From WRHT01 sp031550525 (GTDB lineage: Bacteria; Desulfobacterota; Desulfovibrionia; Desulfovibrionales; Desulfovibrionaceae), in assembly GCA_031550525.1 (NCBI GenBank), contig JAVBON010000014.1:62001-126000 (forward strand): DNA of 64,000 bases, given 5' to 3'. The translations under genes and the position numbers were made by a program. The notes beneath the pieces are model-generated. The model was given only the letters and a program-made list of their open reading frames with translations. It did not search any database and was not told the origin of the DNA. Shown here one piece after another: positions 16,790 to 26,179 of this stretch (position 1 is its first letter; every line of letters begins with the position of its first letter).

Positions 16790-17737
16790 ATGAAACAAAC
16801 GACTGTGAAAAATCCCATCCAATGCTCCGGCGTTGGTTTACATAGCGGCAAAATGGTTACATTGACGATGCGCCCGGCTGAAGAAAACAGCGGCATCAAT
16901 TTTTATATAATCACCCCTGACGGCTCGCAGCGCATCAGCCCAGAACCGCACCAGGTAATAGCCACCGGCCTTGCCACAACCATTGGCAACAGCAACGCCT
17001 CCATCTCCACGGTGGAGCACTTGCTGGCGGCAATTCGCGGCTTGGGCATAGACAACCTGCGCATAGACGTGCACGGCGGCGAGTTGCCCATTATGGATGG
17101 CAGCGCGGCCCCCTTTGCAATGCTTATAAAAAATGCCGGCATAAAAAAGCAGAACGCCACGCGTAAAGTACTGCGCGTAAAAAAGCCAATCACCCATAAA
17201 AATGGCGATAAAAGCATAAGCGTGGAGCCTTACGATGGTTTTTTGGTGGAATACACCATTAACTTTTCGCATCCGCTCATCGGCACGCAAAGCATGACTT
17301 TGGAAGTAACGCCGGAAACCTTTGCGGAGGTTTCCAAAGCGCGCACCTTCGGTTTTTTGCATGAGGTGGAAGCGCTGTACGCTCGCGGGCTGGCCCTTGG
17401 CGGCTCGCTGGACAACTCCGTGGTGCTGGACGAGCACGGCGTGGTAAACCAGGAAGGCCTGCGTTACCCCAATGAATTTGTGCGCCATAAAATTCTGGAC
17501 TTTATAGGTGACATGGCCATGATAGATTTGCCCCTGCAGGGCAAATTCAAAGTTTCATGCTCAGGCCATGCCCTGAACAACCAGTTCCTCAGGCTGCTGC
17601 AGGAAAACCGCTCAATTTACCTGGAAGAAATCGCTCTGGAAGAGGCCCAAGAAACCTCCGCCCAGCCAGCGGTCACTGCGGCACAGCAAATACCTGCCGC
17701 CAGGCCCGTGCTTGCTGGCAACCAGGTTGTAGCTTAG
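16790..17737 (+). CDS. lpxC: UDP-3-O-acyl-N-acetylglucosamine deacetylase (LpxC)
   Basis: LpxC removes the acetyl group from UDP-3-O-acyl-GlcNAc, the committed step of lipid A synthesis, in the cytoplasm. The 315-residue protein starts KQTTVKNPIQCSGVGLHSGK. It has the zinc His of STVEHLLAA and the second ligand pair in RHKILDFIGD (H-K-x-x-D-x-x-G-D), plus catalytic-region GGSLDNSVV. The ATG at 16790 has GGAG 8 nt upstream; an ATG at 16778 is in frame and possible. A tail of about 30 residues rich in Ala, Gln and Pro extends past the usual end. The gene stands alone, with a strong terminator. Confidence 0.95.
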   Translation: MKQTTVKNPIQCSGVGLHSGKMVTLTMRPAEENSGINFYIITPDGSQRISPEPHQVIATGLATTIGNSNASISTVEHLLAAIRGLGIDNLRIDVHGGELPIMDGSAAPFAMLIKNAGIKKQNATRKVLRVKKPITHKNGDKSISVEPYDGFLVEYTINFSHPLIGTQSMTLEVTPETFAEVSKARTFGFLHEVEALYARGLALGGSLDNSVVLDEHGVVNQEGLRYPNEFVRHKILDFIGDMAMIDLPLQGKFKVSCSGHALNNQFLRLLQENRSIYLEEIALEEAQETSAQPAVTAAQQIPAARPVLAGNQVVA

Positions 17738-17752
17738 CGCCTCCAACTTAAT

Positions 17753-17796
17753 GTCAATAAAAAAGGCAGAGCCAACGCTCTGCCTTTTTTATTGAC
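17753..17796. terminator. Bidirectional terminator between lpxC and the GT92-type gene
   Basis: A 19-bp perfect stem (GTCAATAAAAAAGGCAGAG and its complement) surrounds a 6-nt loop, with T tracts in both readings. It lies 16 nt after the lpxC stop and also serves the convergent gene at 17871. Confidence 0.9.
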
Positions 17797-17870
17797 CACC
17801 TGAGGCAGATTAAAACAAATCTTCACATTCAACCCATTGCAGCAGCCTAAAAACCATGGTTTAGAAAGCG

Positions 17871-19010
17871 TTAGTGAAAAAACTCAGGGTAACGGTCATA
17901 CATTACATCCACAGCCTCAGCCTCCCGCTCTCTCCCGACAGCCGCGAAAAAGCGTTTAAGCTGCCTCAGGCCTGTTACGGTACCCTCCGCCAGCAGGGAG
18001 CGTTCCAAAAAAATTCTGGCCCGGCCCAAGTTGCCGCAAGCCTGAGCCAGCATGGCCCTGAGGGTCCAGAGGTCCGCTTTACCCGCATGAGCAATGGCAG
18101 CCCGGCATAAACACACCTGAGCCTTGTCAGTGTGACCAGCCGAGTAAAAATCCATAGCCGCTTCCATCAGTTGCTCAAACGGGAGCGTCTCTGAAAAACC
18201 TGTGAACACCCCCGGCAGTTCACCAGACTGCATGGCGGTCTTTAACTGGGGCAAAAACCGCCAGATTTTTTTATCTTCCACCCCAATCTGGCTGCCTATA
18301 TTATAAAAATAATCCATTTTGTAGTCGTATTCGGCCCCTGCCGTGCCCCTGTGCCCGCGCCGGAGCTTTTCTTCAAAGTCCTGTTGCGAGCGGGTAAAAT
18401 AGTGATGCACGCGCAGTAGCGAGCCGGAGGCAAAAGTGCACTGCGTATCGGGCGACATGGGAAAGTGCTCTTCATTTACACACCACGATCCATCCGCATA
18501 TATAAAGGTATGTGGGCCTGTAACGCCTACGGCGCGCGCGGGGTCTACAAAACATTTCACCAAAAAAGCGTCCTGCCGCTTGGCGGCTTCGGTGTAGTTT
18601 TCCAACACCAACCCACGCGGGCGGCTTAAGTGGCCGGAAGACTGAAACACATGCCAGGTGGCGGCAAGGCCCCCGTAACGCTCAAACTCCGAAAGCGTCA
18701 CGCGTAAATCATTGTCGTGCATAGGGTAAGCGAATTCGTCGACATCCAAAAAACCTATCCAACGGCATTGCGGGCCAAAGACTTGCAGACAGTCGTCATA
18801 AGCCGGAATCTGCATGGCCTCGCCCTGTATACGCCGTACAGTAACCCTGGCGCTATCGGCAAAATCGCTTAATAGCCCGCTTATGGGTGTATTGCTGCAA
18901 TGGTCATAAATATAGAAGTGCTCAACCCCCAACAAGGAATGGTAAGTTATCCATTCTTTAAGGAAAAGGTCCTCGTCTCTGGCTATACAGCAAAGGGCTA
19001 GGTAATGCAT
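17871..19010 (-). CDS. GT92/Glyco_tranf_2_4-type glycosyltransferase, paralogue 1
   Basis: This 379-residue protein opens MHYLALCCIARDEDLFLKEW. The next segment, LLGVEHFYIYDHCSN, is typical of GT92-like enzymes. The metal/nucleotide-sugar DxD site is GFLDVDEFAYP (about residues 95-105). SSGHLSRP and an HHYFTRSQQDFEEKLRRG block follow, then a helical C-terminal third that looks TPR-like (MLAQACGNLGRARIFLERSLL). A GGAGTACGAT ribosome-binding site precedes the ATG. There is no signal peptide, so it is cytosolic and probably decorates surface polysaccharide. Three paralogues lie in this window at 19220, 30245 and 31461. Acceptor and sugar are unknown. Confidence 0.8.
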   Translation of the reverse strand: MHYLALCCIARDEDLFLKEWITYHSLLGVEHFYIYDHCSNTPISGLLSDFADSARVTVRRIQGEAMQIPAYDDCLQVFGPQCRWIGFLDVDEFAYPMHDNDLRVTLSEFERYGGLAATWHVFQSSGHLSRPRGLVLENYTEAAKRQDAFLVKCFVDPARAVGVTGPHTFIYADGSWCVNEEHFPMSPDTQCTFASGSLLRVHHYFTRSQQDFEEKLRRGHRGTAGAEYDYKMDYFYNIGSQIGVEDKKIWRFLPQLKTAMQSGELPGVFTGFSETLPFEQLMEAAMDFYSAGHTDKAQVCLCRAAIAHAGKADLWTLRAMLAQACGNLGRARIFLERSLLAEGTVTGLRQLKRFFAAVGREREAEAVDVMYDRYPEFFH

Positions 19011-19084
19011 ATCGTACTCCGGTAGTGGAAAAACATGCTTTTAAAAATTTTTGTATACTCAGCCCTAGTTGTGCCGACATTCAG

Positions 19085-19200
19085 AGTAATTTTGTTCTCT
19101 GGCAATGGAGCAAAGCTTTGAGCCGAAAGAATATACTCTTATGGTATTCGACTGAGGGGCAAAGCTTTGTTGACGCAGCCAGAGGGCAAAAAGACCCTCG
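19085..19200. repeat. Diverged MITE-like element (copy A)
   Basis: The spacer between the two GT92-type genes shares ordered blocks with the 149-bp element at 41457. These are ATTTTGTTC-CTGGCAA near one end and CGCAG-CCAG-GGGCAAAA-GAC near the other. The termini have decayed and the boundaries are approximate. Confidence 0.4.
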
Positions 19201-19219
19201 TGACTACACCATCTAAAGG

Positions 19220-20359
19220 CTATTTAAAAAACTCCGGATAGCGCCGCAAAATAACTCCGACCCCTTGCGCCAGTTCCGTTTCACCTTGCTCAAATAGTAA
19301 TGCTCTTAGTTGTTTAAAGCCTGTTTCTGTACTCTCGCGGGCCAGCGATTGCCGCATATACAGGTCGGCCCGCTTAATATTGCCCATGCCCTGCGCAATC
19401 ATGGCGCGCAATGTCCACAGGTCGGCCTTGCCGCGCAGGGCATCAGGGCCACAGCACAGGCAGGCCAAGGCTTTTTCATGCTGTTCTGCCTCGTAATACC
19501 CCAAAGCGGCCTGCATAACTTCATCAAAAGAGCTGTCCGCCGGCAAGTGCGGAGTGGGCGCGGGCAGGCTTTCACCTTGCAAGGCAACTTCCAGCCGGGG
19601 CAGGAAGCGTTGTATGAACGTATCTGCCTTGCAGGGCATTTTCACACCATCATAAAAAAAGTCCATGGGGTACTGGTTTTGCCCTTGGGCGGCATCGGCC
19701 CGGCCACGCCGCAGTTTATCCTCATAATCTTGCTGCGAGCGCATAAAATAGTGATTAATGCGCGCCAGCCGCCCCGGCGCAAACGTGACTTGCGACTCCG
19801 GCGAGACAGGGTAATGCGCCTCGTTAACGCAGTAATGGCCTGGTTTGTGGCGAAAGTAATGCGGGTTTAGCGCATGCACGGTTTTAGCCGGCTGCACTAT
19901 GCTTTTTATTATAAATGATTCTTGCGGGGTAAAGGCCTCGGAGTAGTTTTTAAGCACCAGCCCGGCTGGACGCCCCAAATAGCCGGAAGAGCCAAACAAA
20001 TGCCAGGTTAGCGCCAGCCCGGCGTAGGGCTCGAATTCCGAAAGCAGCACGCGTAAGTCGTTGTCTTGCATCGGGCAGACAAACTCATCCACATCCAGAA
20101 AACCAATCCATTTGCAAAGCGCGCCAAAAGACTCCAGGCAGTCGTCATACGCCGGCAGTTGCATGCGCTCACCCTGTATGCGCCGTATGGTAACGCGGGA
20201 GCTATCGGCATAGCCTCCCAGCAAGTCCCTTATAGGCCTTTTGCTGCAATGGTCGTAAATATAAAAATGCTCCACGCCCAAAATAGCGTGATACGCAAGC
20301 CATTCCTTCAGCAAGTGGTCTTCATCTCTGGCGATGCAGCAAAGGGCGAGGTAATACAT
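19220..20359 (-). CDS. GT92/Glyco_tranf_2_4-type glycosyltransferase, paralogue 2
   Basis: The length equals paralogue 1 (379 residues) and the sequence is closely similar throughout: YYLALCCIARDEDHLLKEW, GVEHFYIYDHCSKRP, VTIRRIQGERMQLPAYDDC. The DxD motif is GFLDVDEFVCP, followed by NHYFMRSQQDYEDKLRRGRAD. The C-terminal part again reads as helical repeats ending LRRYPEFFK. AAGGAGCAAT precedes the ATG. The tandem arrangement with 17871-19010, separated by a mobile-element remnant, points to duplication. Function as for paralogue 1. Confidence 0.8.
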   Translation of the reverse strand: MYYLALCCIARDEDHLLKEWLAYHAILGVEHFYIYDHCSKRPIRDLLGGYADSSRVTIRRIQGERMQLPAYDDCLESFGALCKWIGFLDVDEFVCPMQDNDLRVLLSEFEPYAGLALTWHLFGSSGYLGRPAGLVLKNYSEAFTPQESFIIKSIVQPAKTVHALNPHYFRHKPGHYCVNEAHYPVSPESQVTFAPGRLARINHYFMRSQQDYEDKLRRGRADAAQGQNQYPMDFFYDGVKMPCKADTFIQRFLPRLEVALQGESLPAPTPHLPADSSFDEVMQAALGYYEAEQHEKALACLCCGPDALRGKADLWTLRAMIAQGMGNIKRADLYMRQSLARESTETGFKQLRALLFEQGETELAQGVGVILRRYPEFFK

Positions 20360-20526
20360 ATTGCTCCTTGGGAAAACATCGGATAAAGCGGGTGACTAAC
20401 GGGCACGCGCCCACACCTGGCAAGGCGATATTGCAATATACTTTTGGAGCAGGCAATTTTTTTTTGAAAAATGTATTTTTATGCTTGCCTTTTCATCCGT
20501 CACTGTATAAAAGCTCTTGTTCATTG

Positions 20527-20602
20527 GCTGGTGTAGCTCAACTGGCAGAGCAGCTGATTTGTAATCAGCAGGTTGCGGGTTCGAGTCCCATCACCAGCTC
20601 CA
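20527..20602 (+). tRNA. tRNA-Thr (anticodon TGT)
   Basis: A 76-nt cloverleaf: acceptor GCTGGTG/CACCAGC, D arm with AGCTCAACTGGCAGAGC, anticodon loop TTTGTAA, and T arm GCGGGTTCGAGTCCC. The 3' CCA is encoded. It heads the tRNA-tuf island. Confidence 0.96.
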
Positions 20603-20611
20603 GTAATGAAT

Positions 20612-20696
20612 GGTGGGGTTCCCGAGTGGCCAAAGGGAACAGACTGTAAATCTGTCGTCAGTGACTTCGATGGTTCAAATCCATCCCCCACCACCA
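20612..20696 (+). tRNA. tRNA-Tyr (anticodon GTA)
   Basis: An 85-nt class II tRNA: acceptor GGTGGGG/CCCCACC, anticodon stem-loop CAGACTGTAAATCTG, long variable arm GTCGTCAGTGAC, T arm GATGGTTCAAATCCATC, CCA encoded. It lies 9 nt after tRNA-Thr. Confidence 0.96.
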
Positions 20697-20883
20697 GATT
20701 TTTTTCGCCGGGTAACCTTGGCGATTAACATGCGGAGCTTTGCAATAGTCCTTGCTTTTATTGCGTAACTATGGCAAATGCCTGCTTGCTTATCCTGCTT
20801 ATTAAGGGTAAGTTCCGCAAGTGCCGCTTTGCGGTAAAAGGCTGTAGGAGACAGCGCGCCTGTCGGAGAACTACGGTGAATGT

Positions 20884-20959
20884 GCGGGAATAGCTCAATG
20901 GCTAGAGCATCAGCCTTCCAAGCTGAGGGTTGCGAGTTCGAGTCTCGTTTCCCGCTCCA
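20884..20959 (+). tRNA. tRNA-Gly (anticodon TCC)
   Basis: A 76-nt cloverleaf: acceptor GCGGGAA/TTCCCGC, anticodon loop CTTCCAA within CAGCCTTCCAAGCTG, T arm GCGAGTTCGAGTCTCGT, CCA encoded. Confidence 0.95.
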
Positions 20960-21001
20960 TCCCAAACATCAAGTTCCACTCATGCGCATGTCCTTAAAAA
21001 T

Positions 21002-21077
<76 letters not shown>

Positions 21078-21131
21078 TTTATATTTTCGCTTAACTTAAC
21101 AAATTAAAAAGTTAAAAGCAGGGAGTTAATT

Positions 21132-22325
<1,194 letters not shown>

Positions 22326-22328
22326 ACG

Positions 22329-22478
22329 ATGCATGTGAACATTCTGCTTGCTTGCACCGAGTGCAAGAGGCGCAATTACGCAACAAGCAAAAATAAAAAG
22401 AACACTACCGGCCGTCTTGAAGTAAACAAGTACTGCCCGTGGGACAAGAAGGTTACCCTTCACCGCGAAACAAAGTAG
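22329..22478 (+). CDS. rpmG: 50S ribosomal protein L33
   Basis: This 49-residue gene lies 3 nt after the tuf stop. It encodes MHVNILLACTECKRRNY, continues with KNKKNTTGRLEVNKYCPWDKK and ends HRETK, matching L33. Only the first CxxC pair is complete; the second is CPWD, so zinc binding is likely reduced or lost. The ATG at 22329 gives the standard N-terminal length. It is co-transcribed with tuf and the following tRNA-Trp. Confidence 0.95.
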   Translation: MHVNILLACTECKRRNYATSKNKKNTTGRLEVNKYCPWDKKVTLHRETK

Positions 22479-22490
22479 TGTGCATGGTTT

Positions 22491-22567
22491 AGGGGAGTAG
22501 TTCCAACGGCTAGAACAGCGGTCTCCAAAACCGACGGTTGGGGGTTCGAATCCCTCCTCCCCTGCCA
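22491..22567 (+). tRNA. tRNA-Trp (anticodon CCA)
   Basis: A 77-nt cloverleaf: acceptor AGGGGAG/CTCCCCT, anticodon loop CTCCAAA within CGGTCTCCAAAACCG, T arm with GGTTCGAATCC, CCA encoded. It lies 12 nt after rpmG, between rpmG and secE, as in many proteobacteria. Confidence 0.96.
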
Positions 22568-22638
22568 CATAAATATGCCCGGCCCGGGGCTTGGTCCCGG
22601 GCCGGTAACTTGGCTTGTTACGAGAAGCAGAGGCAAAG

Positions 22639-22881
22639 ATGGCAACTAAAACAAATAAAACTGAAACATCCGGCAAAGTTTCTGAAAAGGTAGACGCCGC
22701 GCGCACCTACCTGGAAGAGGCGAAGGCGGAAATAAAGAAAGTAACCTGGCCCACCAAGGCCGAGGTTAGGGTTACAACTCTTGCCGTGCTCATACTCGTT
22801 ACCATAATGTCTCTCTTTCTCGGTGTTGTTGACTTCGGCCTTGTTACCGCAGTCAAGCACATATTGGCTCTGGGAATGTAG
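22639..22881 (+). CDS. secE: Preprotein translocase subunit SecE
   Basis: The ATG at 22639 follows AGAGGCAAAG; the open frame continues back 24 nt with no better signal. The 80-residue protein has a charged N-terminus, the conserved EEAKAEIKKVTWPTKAEV amphipathic segment and one membrane helix (TLAVLILVTIMSLFLGVVDFGL). SecE clamps SecY in the inner-membrane translocon. It is the single-helix form. nusG starts 2 nt after its stop. Confidence 0.95.
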   Translation: MATKTNKTETSGKVSEKVDAARTYLEEAKAEIKKVTWPTKAEVRVTTLAVLILVTIMSLFLGVVDFGLVTAVKHILALGM

Positions 22882-22883
22882 AC

Positions 22884-23438
22884 ATGAACGAATTTGAAAC
22901 TGCACAGCCAAAAGCCCGCTGGTATATAGTTCACACCTATTCCGGTTTTGAAAACCGGGTGGAGCAGACTATACGCGAAATGATGCGTACAGGGCAGGAT
23001 GGCGGAACGATTGAAGACGTCATTATCCCCACTGAGCGTATAATTGAATTGGTGCGGGGCGAGAAAAAGACTTTTACCCGTAAATTTTACCCCGGTTATG
23101 TAATGCTCCGCATGGTCATGACCGATCAATCTTGGCATCTTATTCAGTCTATACCGAAAGTGACCGGATTTGTGGGCGGCAAAAACCGCCCCACCCCCAT
23201 GCTGGACAGCGAAGCCTCGCGCATCCTGTCCATGATGGAAACCCGCCACGAGCAGCCCCGTCCCAAATTCAACTTTGAGCGCGGAGACGAAGTGCGCGTT
23301 ATTGACGGGCCCTTTGGTGGCTTTAACGGTGTGGTTGAAGACGTCAACTATGATAAAGGCAAGCTCAGGGTGTCCGTTTCCATATTCGGCAGGCAGACCC
23401 CGGTTGAGCTTGATTTTGTGCAGGTATCCAAGGGTTAG
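22884..23438 (+). CDS. nusG: Transcription termination/antitermination protein NusG
   Basis: This 184-residue protein has the NGN domain (RWYIVHTYSGFENRVEQTI, PGYVMLRMVM, VTGFVGG) and a C-terminal KOW domain (GDEVRVIDGPFGGFNGVVEDV). NusG binds RNA polymerase and links it to Rho or the leading ribosome. The length is normal and it lies directly after secE. The rplK gene follows after an 80-nt spacer. Confidence 0.97.
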   Translation: MNEFETAQPKARWYIVHTYSGFENRVEQTIREMMRTGQDGGTIEDVIIPTERIIELVRGEKKTFTRKFYPGYVMLRMVMTDQSWHLIQSIPKVTGFVGGKNRPTPMLDSEASRILSMMETRHEQPRPKFNFERGDEVRVIDGPFGGFNGVVEDVNYDKGKLRVSVSIFGRQTPVELDFVQVSKG

Positions 23439-23518
23439 CTTCCGCAGTCGGCGCCTTTTGGGGCTGACGCGAATGTGTTACTTACCGGTTTTGCCGGCAT
23501 TATTGTAAGGAAAAAACC

Positions 23519-23941
23519 ATGGCTAAGAAAGAAATTGCCAAAATAAAACTGCAAATCCCCGGAGGCGTGGCCAACCCGTCGCCGCCGGTAGGCCCGGCCC
23601 TAGGCCAGCACGGCCTGAATATAATGGAATTCTGCAAGGCTTTTAACGCTAGAACCGCCGACCAGAAAGGCACCATTATTCCGGTTGTTATAACGGTTTA
23701 TCACGACCGTTCCTTCAGCTTTATAACCAAAACCCCCCCGGCCGCCCGCCTTTTGCTTAAGGCCGCTAAAAAAGACAAGGGGTCAGGCGAGCCTAACCGC
23801 ACAAAAATCGGTTCGGTAAGCATGAAGGATGTTGAAGACATTGCCCAGTTGAAACTTCAGGATCTCACCGCAAAAGATCTTGAAGCCGCCAAAAAATCCA
23901 TTTTGGGTACAGCGCGCAGCATGGGCATTGAGGTTAAATAG
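23519..23941 (+). CDS. rplK: 50S ribosomal protein L11
   Basis: This 140-residue protein has the N-terminal IKLQIPGGVANPSPPVGPALGQHG motif, split here as IKLQIPGG and NPSPPVGPALGQHGLNI. The C-terminal rRNA-binding domain includes GTARSMGIEVK at the end. L11 forms the GTPase-associated centre with rRNA. GTAAGGAAAAAACC is the ribosome-binding site. It is the first gene of the rplKAJL run. Confidence 0.97.
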   Translation: MAKKEIAKIKLQIPGGVANPSPPVGPALGQHGLNIMEFCKAFNARTADQKGTIIPVVITVYHDRSFSFITKTPPAARLLLKAAKKDKGSGEPNRTKIGSVSMKDVEDIAQLKLQDLTAKDLEAAKKSILGTARSMGIEVK

Positions 23942-24035
23942 CGTTTAATCAATTGTACTGCCCTGTCCGGTAGCTGCCGGCACGCAAATTGTACCGGGGC
24001 AGGAGATTCAAACGAGTGAAGGTAAGGTGGGTACA

Positions 24036-24743
24036 ATGCCCAAACATGGAAAAAAATTTCGTAAAGCAATAGAAAATGTGGATATTGCGGCCAAGTTGCC
24101 GGTAGAAGATGCTGTTGGCAAAGCCCTGTCCGCTTCGTTCGCCAAATTTGACGAAACTGTGGATGTAGCCCTGCGCCTAGGCGTTGACCCCAAATACTCC
24201 GACCAGATGGTGCGCGGCGCTGTAGCCCTGCCCCATGGCCTGGGTAAAACCGTGCGCGTGGCTGTATTCTGCAAAGGCGAAAAAGAAGCCGAAGCCAAGG
24301 CTGCCGGCGCTGACTTTGTGGGCGGAGAAGATTTGGTAGCCCAGGTTAAGGGAGGCTTCCTCGACTTTGACGCTGCCATAGCCACCCCCGACGTCATGGC
24401 TCTTGTAGGCCAAATAGGCCGTGTGCTCGGCCCGCGCGGGCTTATGCCCAACGCCAAAACCGGCACCGTTACCTTTGACGTGGCTGCTGCGGTTAAAGAA
24501 GTAAAGGCAGGACGCGTCGAGTTTAAGGTAGACAAAGCCGGTGTGCTGCATGCGCCTTTGGGCAAAGTCTCCTTCGGCCCCGAAAAAATTCTGGACAACC
24601 TCAAGGTTATTCTGAGCGAAGTTAACCGTCTCAGACCTTCGGCGGCCAAGGGCACCTATATGATGACCATGGCGGTTTCCACCACCATGGGCCCCGGCTT
24701 CAAGGTAGACCCCACGGTTATACGCAAATTTATTGAAGGCTAG
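24036..24743 (+). CDS. rplA: 50S ribosomal protein L1
   Basis: The ATG at 24036 gives the standard MPKHGKKFRKA start; a GTG three codons upstream is in frame but less typical. The 235-residue protein has the L1 signature IGRVLGPRGLMPNAKTGTV in its second domain. L1 forms the ribosomal stalk near the E site and in many bacteria represses its own rplKA mRNA. The stop codon TAG is embedded in the left end of a 151-bp palindromic element that separates rplA from rplJ. Confidence 0.97.
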   Translation: MPKHGKKFRKAIENVDIAAKLPVEDAVGKALSASFAKFDETVDVALRLGVDPKYSDQMVRGAVALPHGLGKTVRVAVFCKGEKEAEAKAAGADFVGGEDLVAQVKGGFLDFDAAIATPDVMALVGQIGRVLGPRGLMPNAKTGTVTFDVAAAVKEVKAGRVEFKVDKAGVLHAPLGKVSFGPEKILDNLKVILSEVNRLRPSAAKGTYMMTMAVSTTMGPGFKVDPTVIRKFIEG

Positions 24744-24890
24744 AAAATGCGAATTAATGGTCTTTTTGCCCTTTGCCTGCGTCAGGCTCGTCCCGTGCGA
24801 AGCTCATGTATGTCTATATACACTTCGCTCCGCCCGGAACTCGCCTTTCTTGGTAAAGAACAAAAATCCTCATTAATTCTCATTTTCTAG
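24740..24890. repeat. 151-bp imperfect palindrome between rplA and rplJ
   Basis: The left end CTAGAAAATG-CG-AATTAATG and the right end CATTAATTCTCATTTTCTAG are inverted copies. Pairing continues inward with interruptions through the Phe/Lys-like runs and the CGTGCGAAG / CTTCGCTCC area. The ends are CTAG on both sides. It has the size and structure of a MITE or REP-type element and folds into a long hairpin in the mRNA. Confidence 0.65.
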
Positions 24891-24906
24891 AACTTTGAAT
24901 AAACAT

Positions 24907-25050
24907 GGGCCGTTTATGCGGCCCTTGTACCGGCTAAGGACATGGAATTTCCGAGTCGAAGAAAGCAGGCGGCGCGGCCAAGGCCAAGCCTTAATATCCT
25001 GCCGAGACAATAAGTCTATGGCTCAGTTATTCCACCAGCAATTACAGCTC
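24907..25050 (+). promoter_or_regulatory. Probable L10 leader (rplJL autoregulatory RNA)
   Basis: After a GGGCCG/CGGCCC hairpin, the leader contains CTAAGGACATGG and GGCCAAGGCCAAGCCTTAAT, then CCTGCCGAGAC. This is the pattern of the L10-L12-binding leader upstream of rplJ in proteobacteria. It ends just before the rplJ ribosome-binding site. The call is by pattern memory and position; boundaries are approximate. Confidence 0.5.
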
Positions 25051-25064
25051 AAGGAGAGTCGCGA

Positions 25065-25583
25065 GTGAACAGAGACGCAAAAGCCACAGTCATTGAGGGC
25101 ATCAGATCCAAAATGGATTCCGCCGTCATTACCGTGGTCTCCGACTTCAAGGGCATGCCGGTGGAAGAAATGACGCAGCTCAGAGTAAAAGTGCGAGCAG
25201 CAGGCGGAGAGCTTGTTATCGTTAAAAACACCCTGGCGCGCATTGCCTTTACCGACACCAAGCACGATGCGATAAAAGACATGTTCCGTGAAAACTGCGC
25301 GGTGGCCATCGGGTACGCAGACCCGGTAGCCCTTGCCAAAGCGGTAACGGAATTTGCCAAGACCAGCAAAAAAATGGTCGTAAAGCACGGCAGCCTTGAA
25401 GGACAAGTTCTCAGCCTGGCCCAGTTGGACAGCCTGTCCAAACTGCCCGGCAAGCAGGAACTTTTGGCAATGACCCTCGGCACAATGAACGCTGTGCCCA
25501 CCAATTTCGTATCACTTTTCGGCAACATCATTCGCGGTATGCTCTATGCCCTTAAGGCCATAGAAGAAAAGAAAGCCGCCTAG
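25065..25583 (+). CDS. rplJ: 50S ribosomal protein L10
   Basis: This 172-residue protein is read from a GTG preceded by AAGGAGAGTCGC. It has MNRDAKATVIEGI, then VVSDFKGMPVEEMTQLR and VIVKNTLARIA, the L10 N-terminal rRNA-binding domain. The C-terminal helix (NIIRGMLYALKAIEEKKAA) carries the L7/L12 dimers. rplL follows after 22 nt. Confidence 0.96.
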   Translation: MNRDAKATVIEGIRSKMDSAVITVVSDFKGMPVEEMTQLRVKVRAAGGELVIVKNTLARIAFTDTKHDAIKDMFRENCAVAIGYADPVALAKAVTEFAKTSKKMVVKHGSLEGQVLSLAQLDSLSKLPGKQELLAMTLGTMNAVPTNFVSLFGNIIRGMLYALKAIEEKKAA

Positions 25584-25605
25584 CCAAACTTATCAGGAGA
25601 AAAAA

Positions 25606-25983
25606 ATGTCCGTTACTAAAGAACAAGTAGTAGATTTTATCGCCAATATGACCGTTCTTGAACTCTCCGAGTTCATTAAGGAACTGGAAGAAAAATTCGG
25701 CGTTTCCGCCGCTGCTCCGGCTGTTGCCGTTGCCGCCGCTCCGGTAGCCGCCGCTGCCGCTGAAGAAGAAAAGACCGAATTTGACGTTATCCTTAAAGCC
25801 GCCGGCGCCAACAAAATTGGCGTGATCAAAGTTGTCCGCGCCCTCACCGGCCTGGGCCTCAAGGAAGCCAAAGACAAAGTTGACGGCGCTCCTTCCAGCC
25901 TGCTTGAAGGCATTGCCAAGGATAAAGCCGAAGACGCCAAGAAGCAGTTGCTTGAAGCCGGCGCTGAAGTGGAAGTAAAATAG
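25606..25983 (+). CDS. rplL: 50S ribosomal protein L7/L12
   Basis: This 125-residue protein has an N-terminal dimerisation helix (VVDFIANMTVLELSEFIKE), an Ala-rich hinge (about 38-55), and the C-terminal domain with EFDVILKAAGANKIGVIKVVR and LGLKEAKDKVDGAPS. It recruits translation factors to the ribosome. A TCAGGAGAAAAAA ribosome-binding site precedes it. A strong terminator follows directly instead of the usual rpoB. Confidence 0.97.
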   Translation: MSVTKEQVVDFIANMTVLELSEFIKELEEKFGVSAAAPAVAVAAAPVAAAAAEEEKTEFDVILKAAGANKIGVIKVVRALTGLGLKEAKDKVDGAPSSLLEGIAKDKAEDAKKQLLEAGAEVEVK

Positions 25984-26005
25984 TTTTTCCAGATCATGGC
26001 TTTTT

Positions 26006-26031
26006 AAAACCGCTTCGCAAGAAGCGGTTTT
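26006..26031 (+). terminator. Rho-independent terminator after rplL
   Basis: An 11-bp perfect stem AAAACCGCTTC / GAAGCGGTTTT with a GCAA tetraloop and a seven-T tract, 22 nt after the rplL stop. It closes the ribosomal operon. Confidence 0.94.
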
Positions 26032-26111
26032 TTTGTACCCCAGCTCCAACGCGGCGGAGCAAAAGGGATTTGCGCGGCAAAAAAATGGGCTCGCAGCCAA
26101 TATTTTGCCCC

Positions 26112-26170
26112 AAGCGCATAAGTAACAGAGGGGCGGCCATTTTGCCCGCCCTTCTGTTACTTATGCGCTT
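26112..26170. repeat. 25-bp inverted repeat at the nitroreductase 3' end
   Basis: AAGCGCATAAGTAACAGAGG... (26112-26136) pairs with 26146-26170 with a single mismatch around a 9-nt loop. It ends 9 nt before the 3' end of the minus-strand nitroreductase gene. No T tract follows in either direction, so it may protect the mRNA end rather than terminate. Confidence 0.6.
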
Positions 26171-26179
26171 AACACATTA

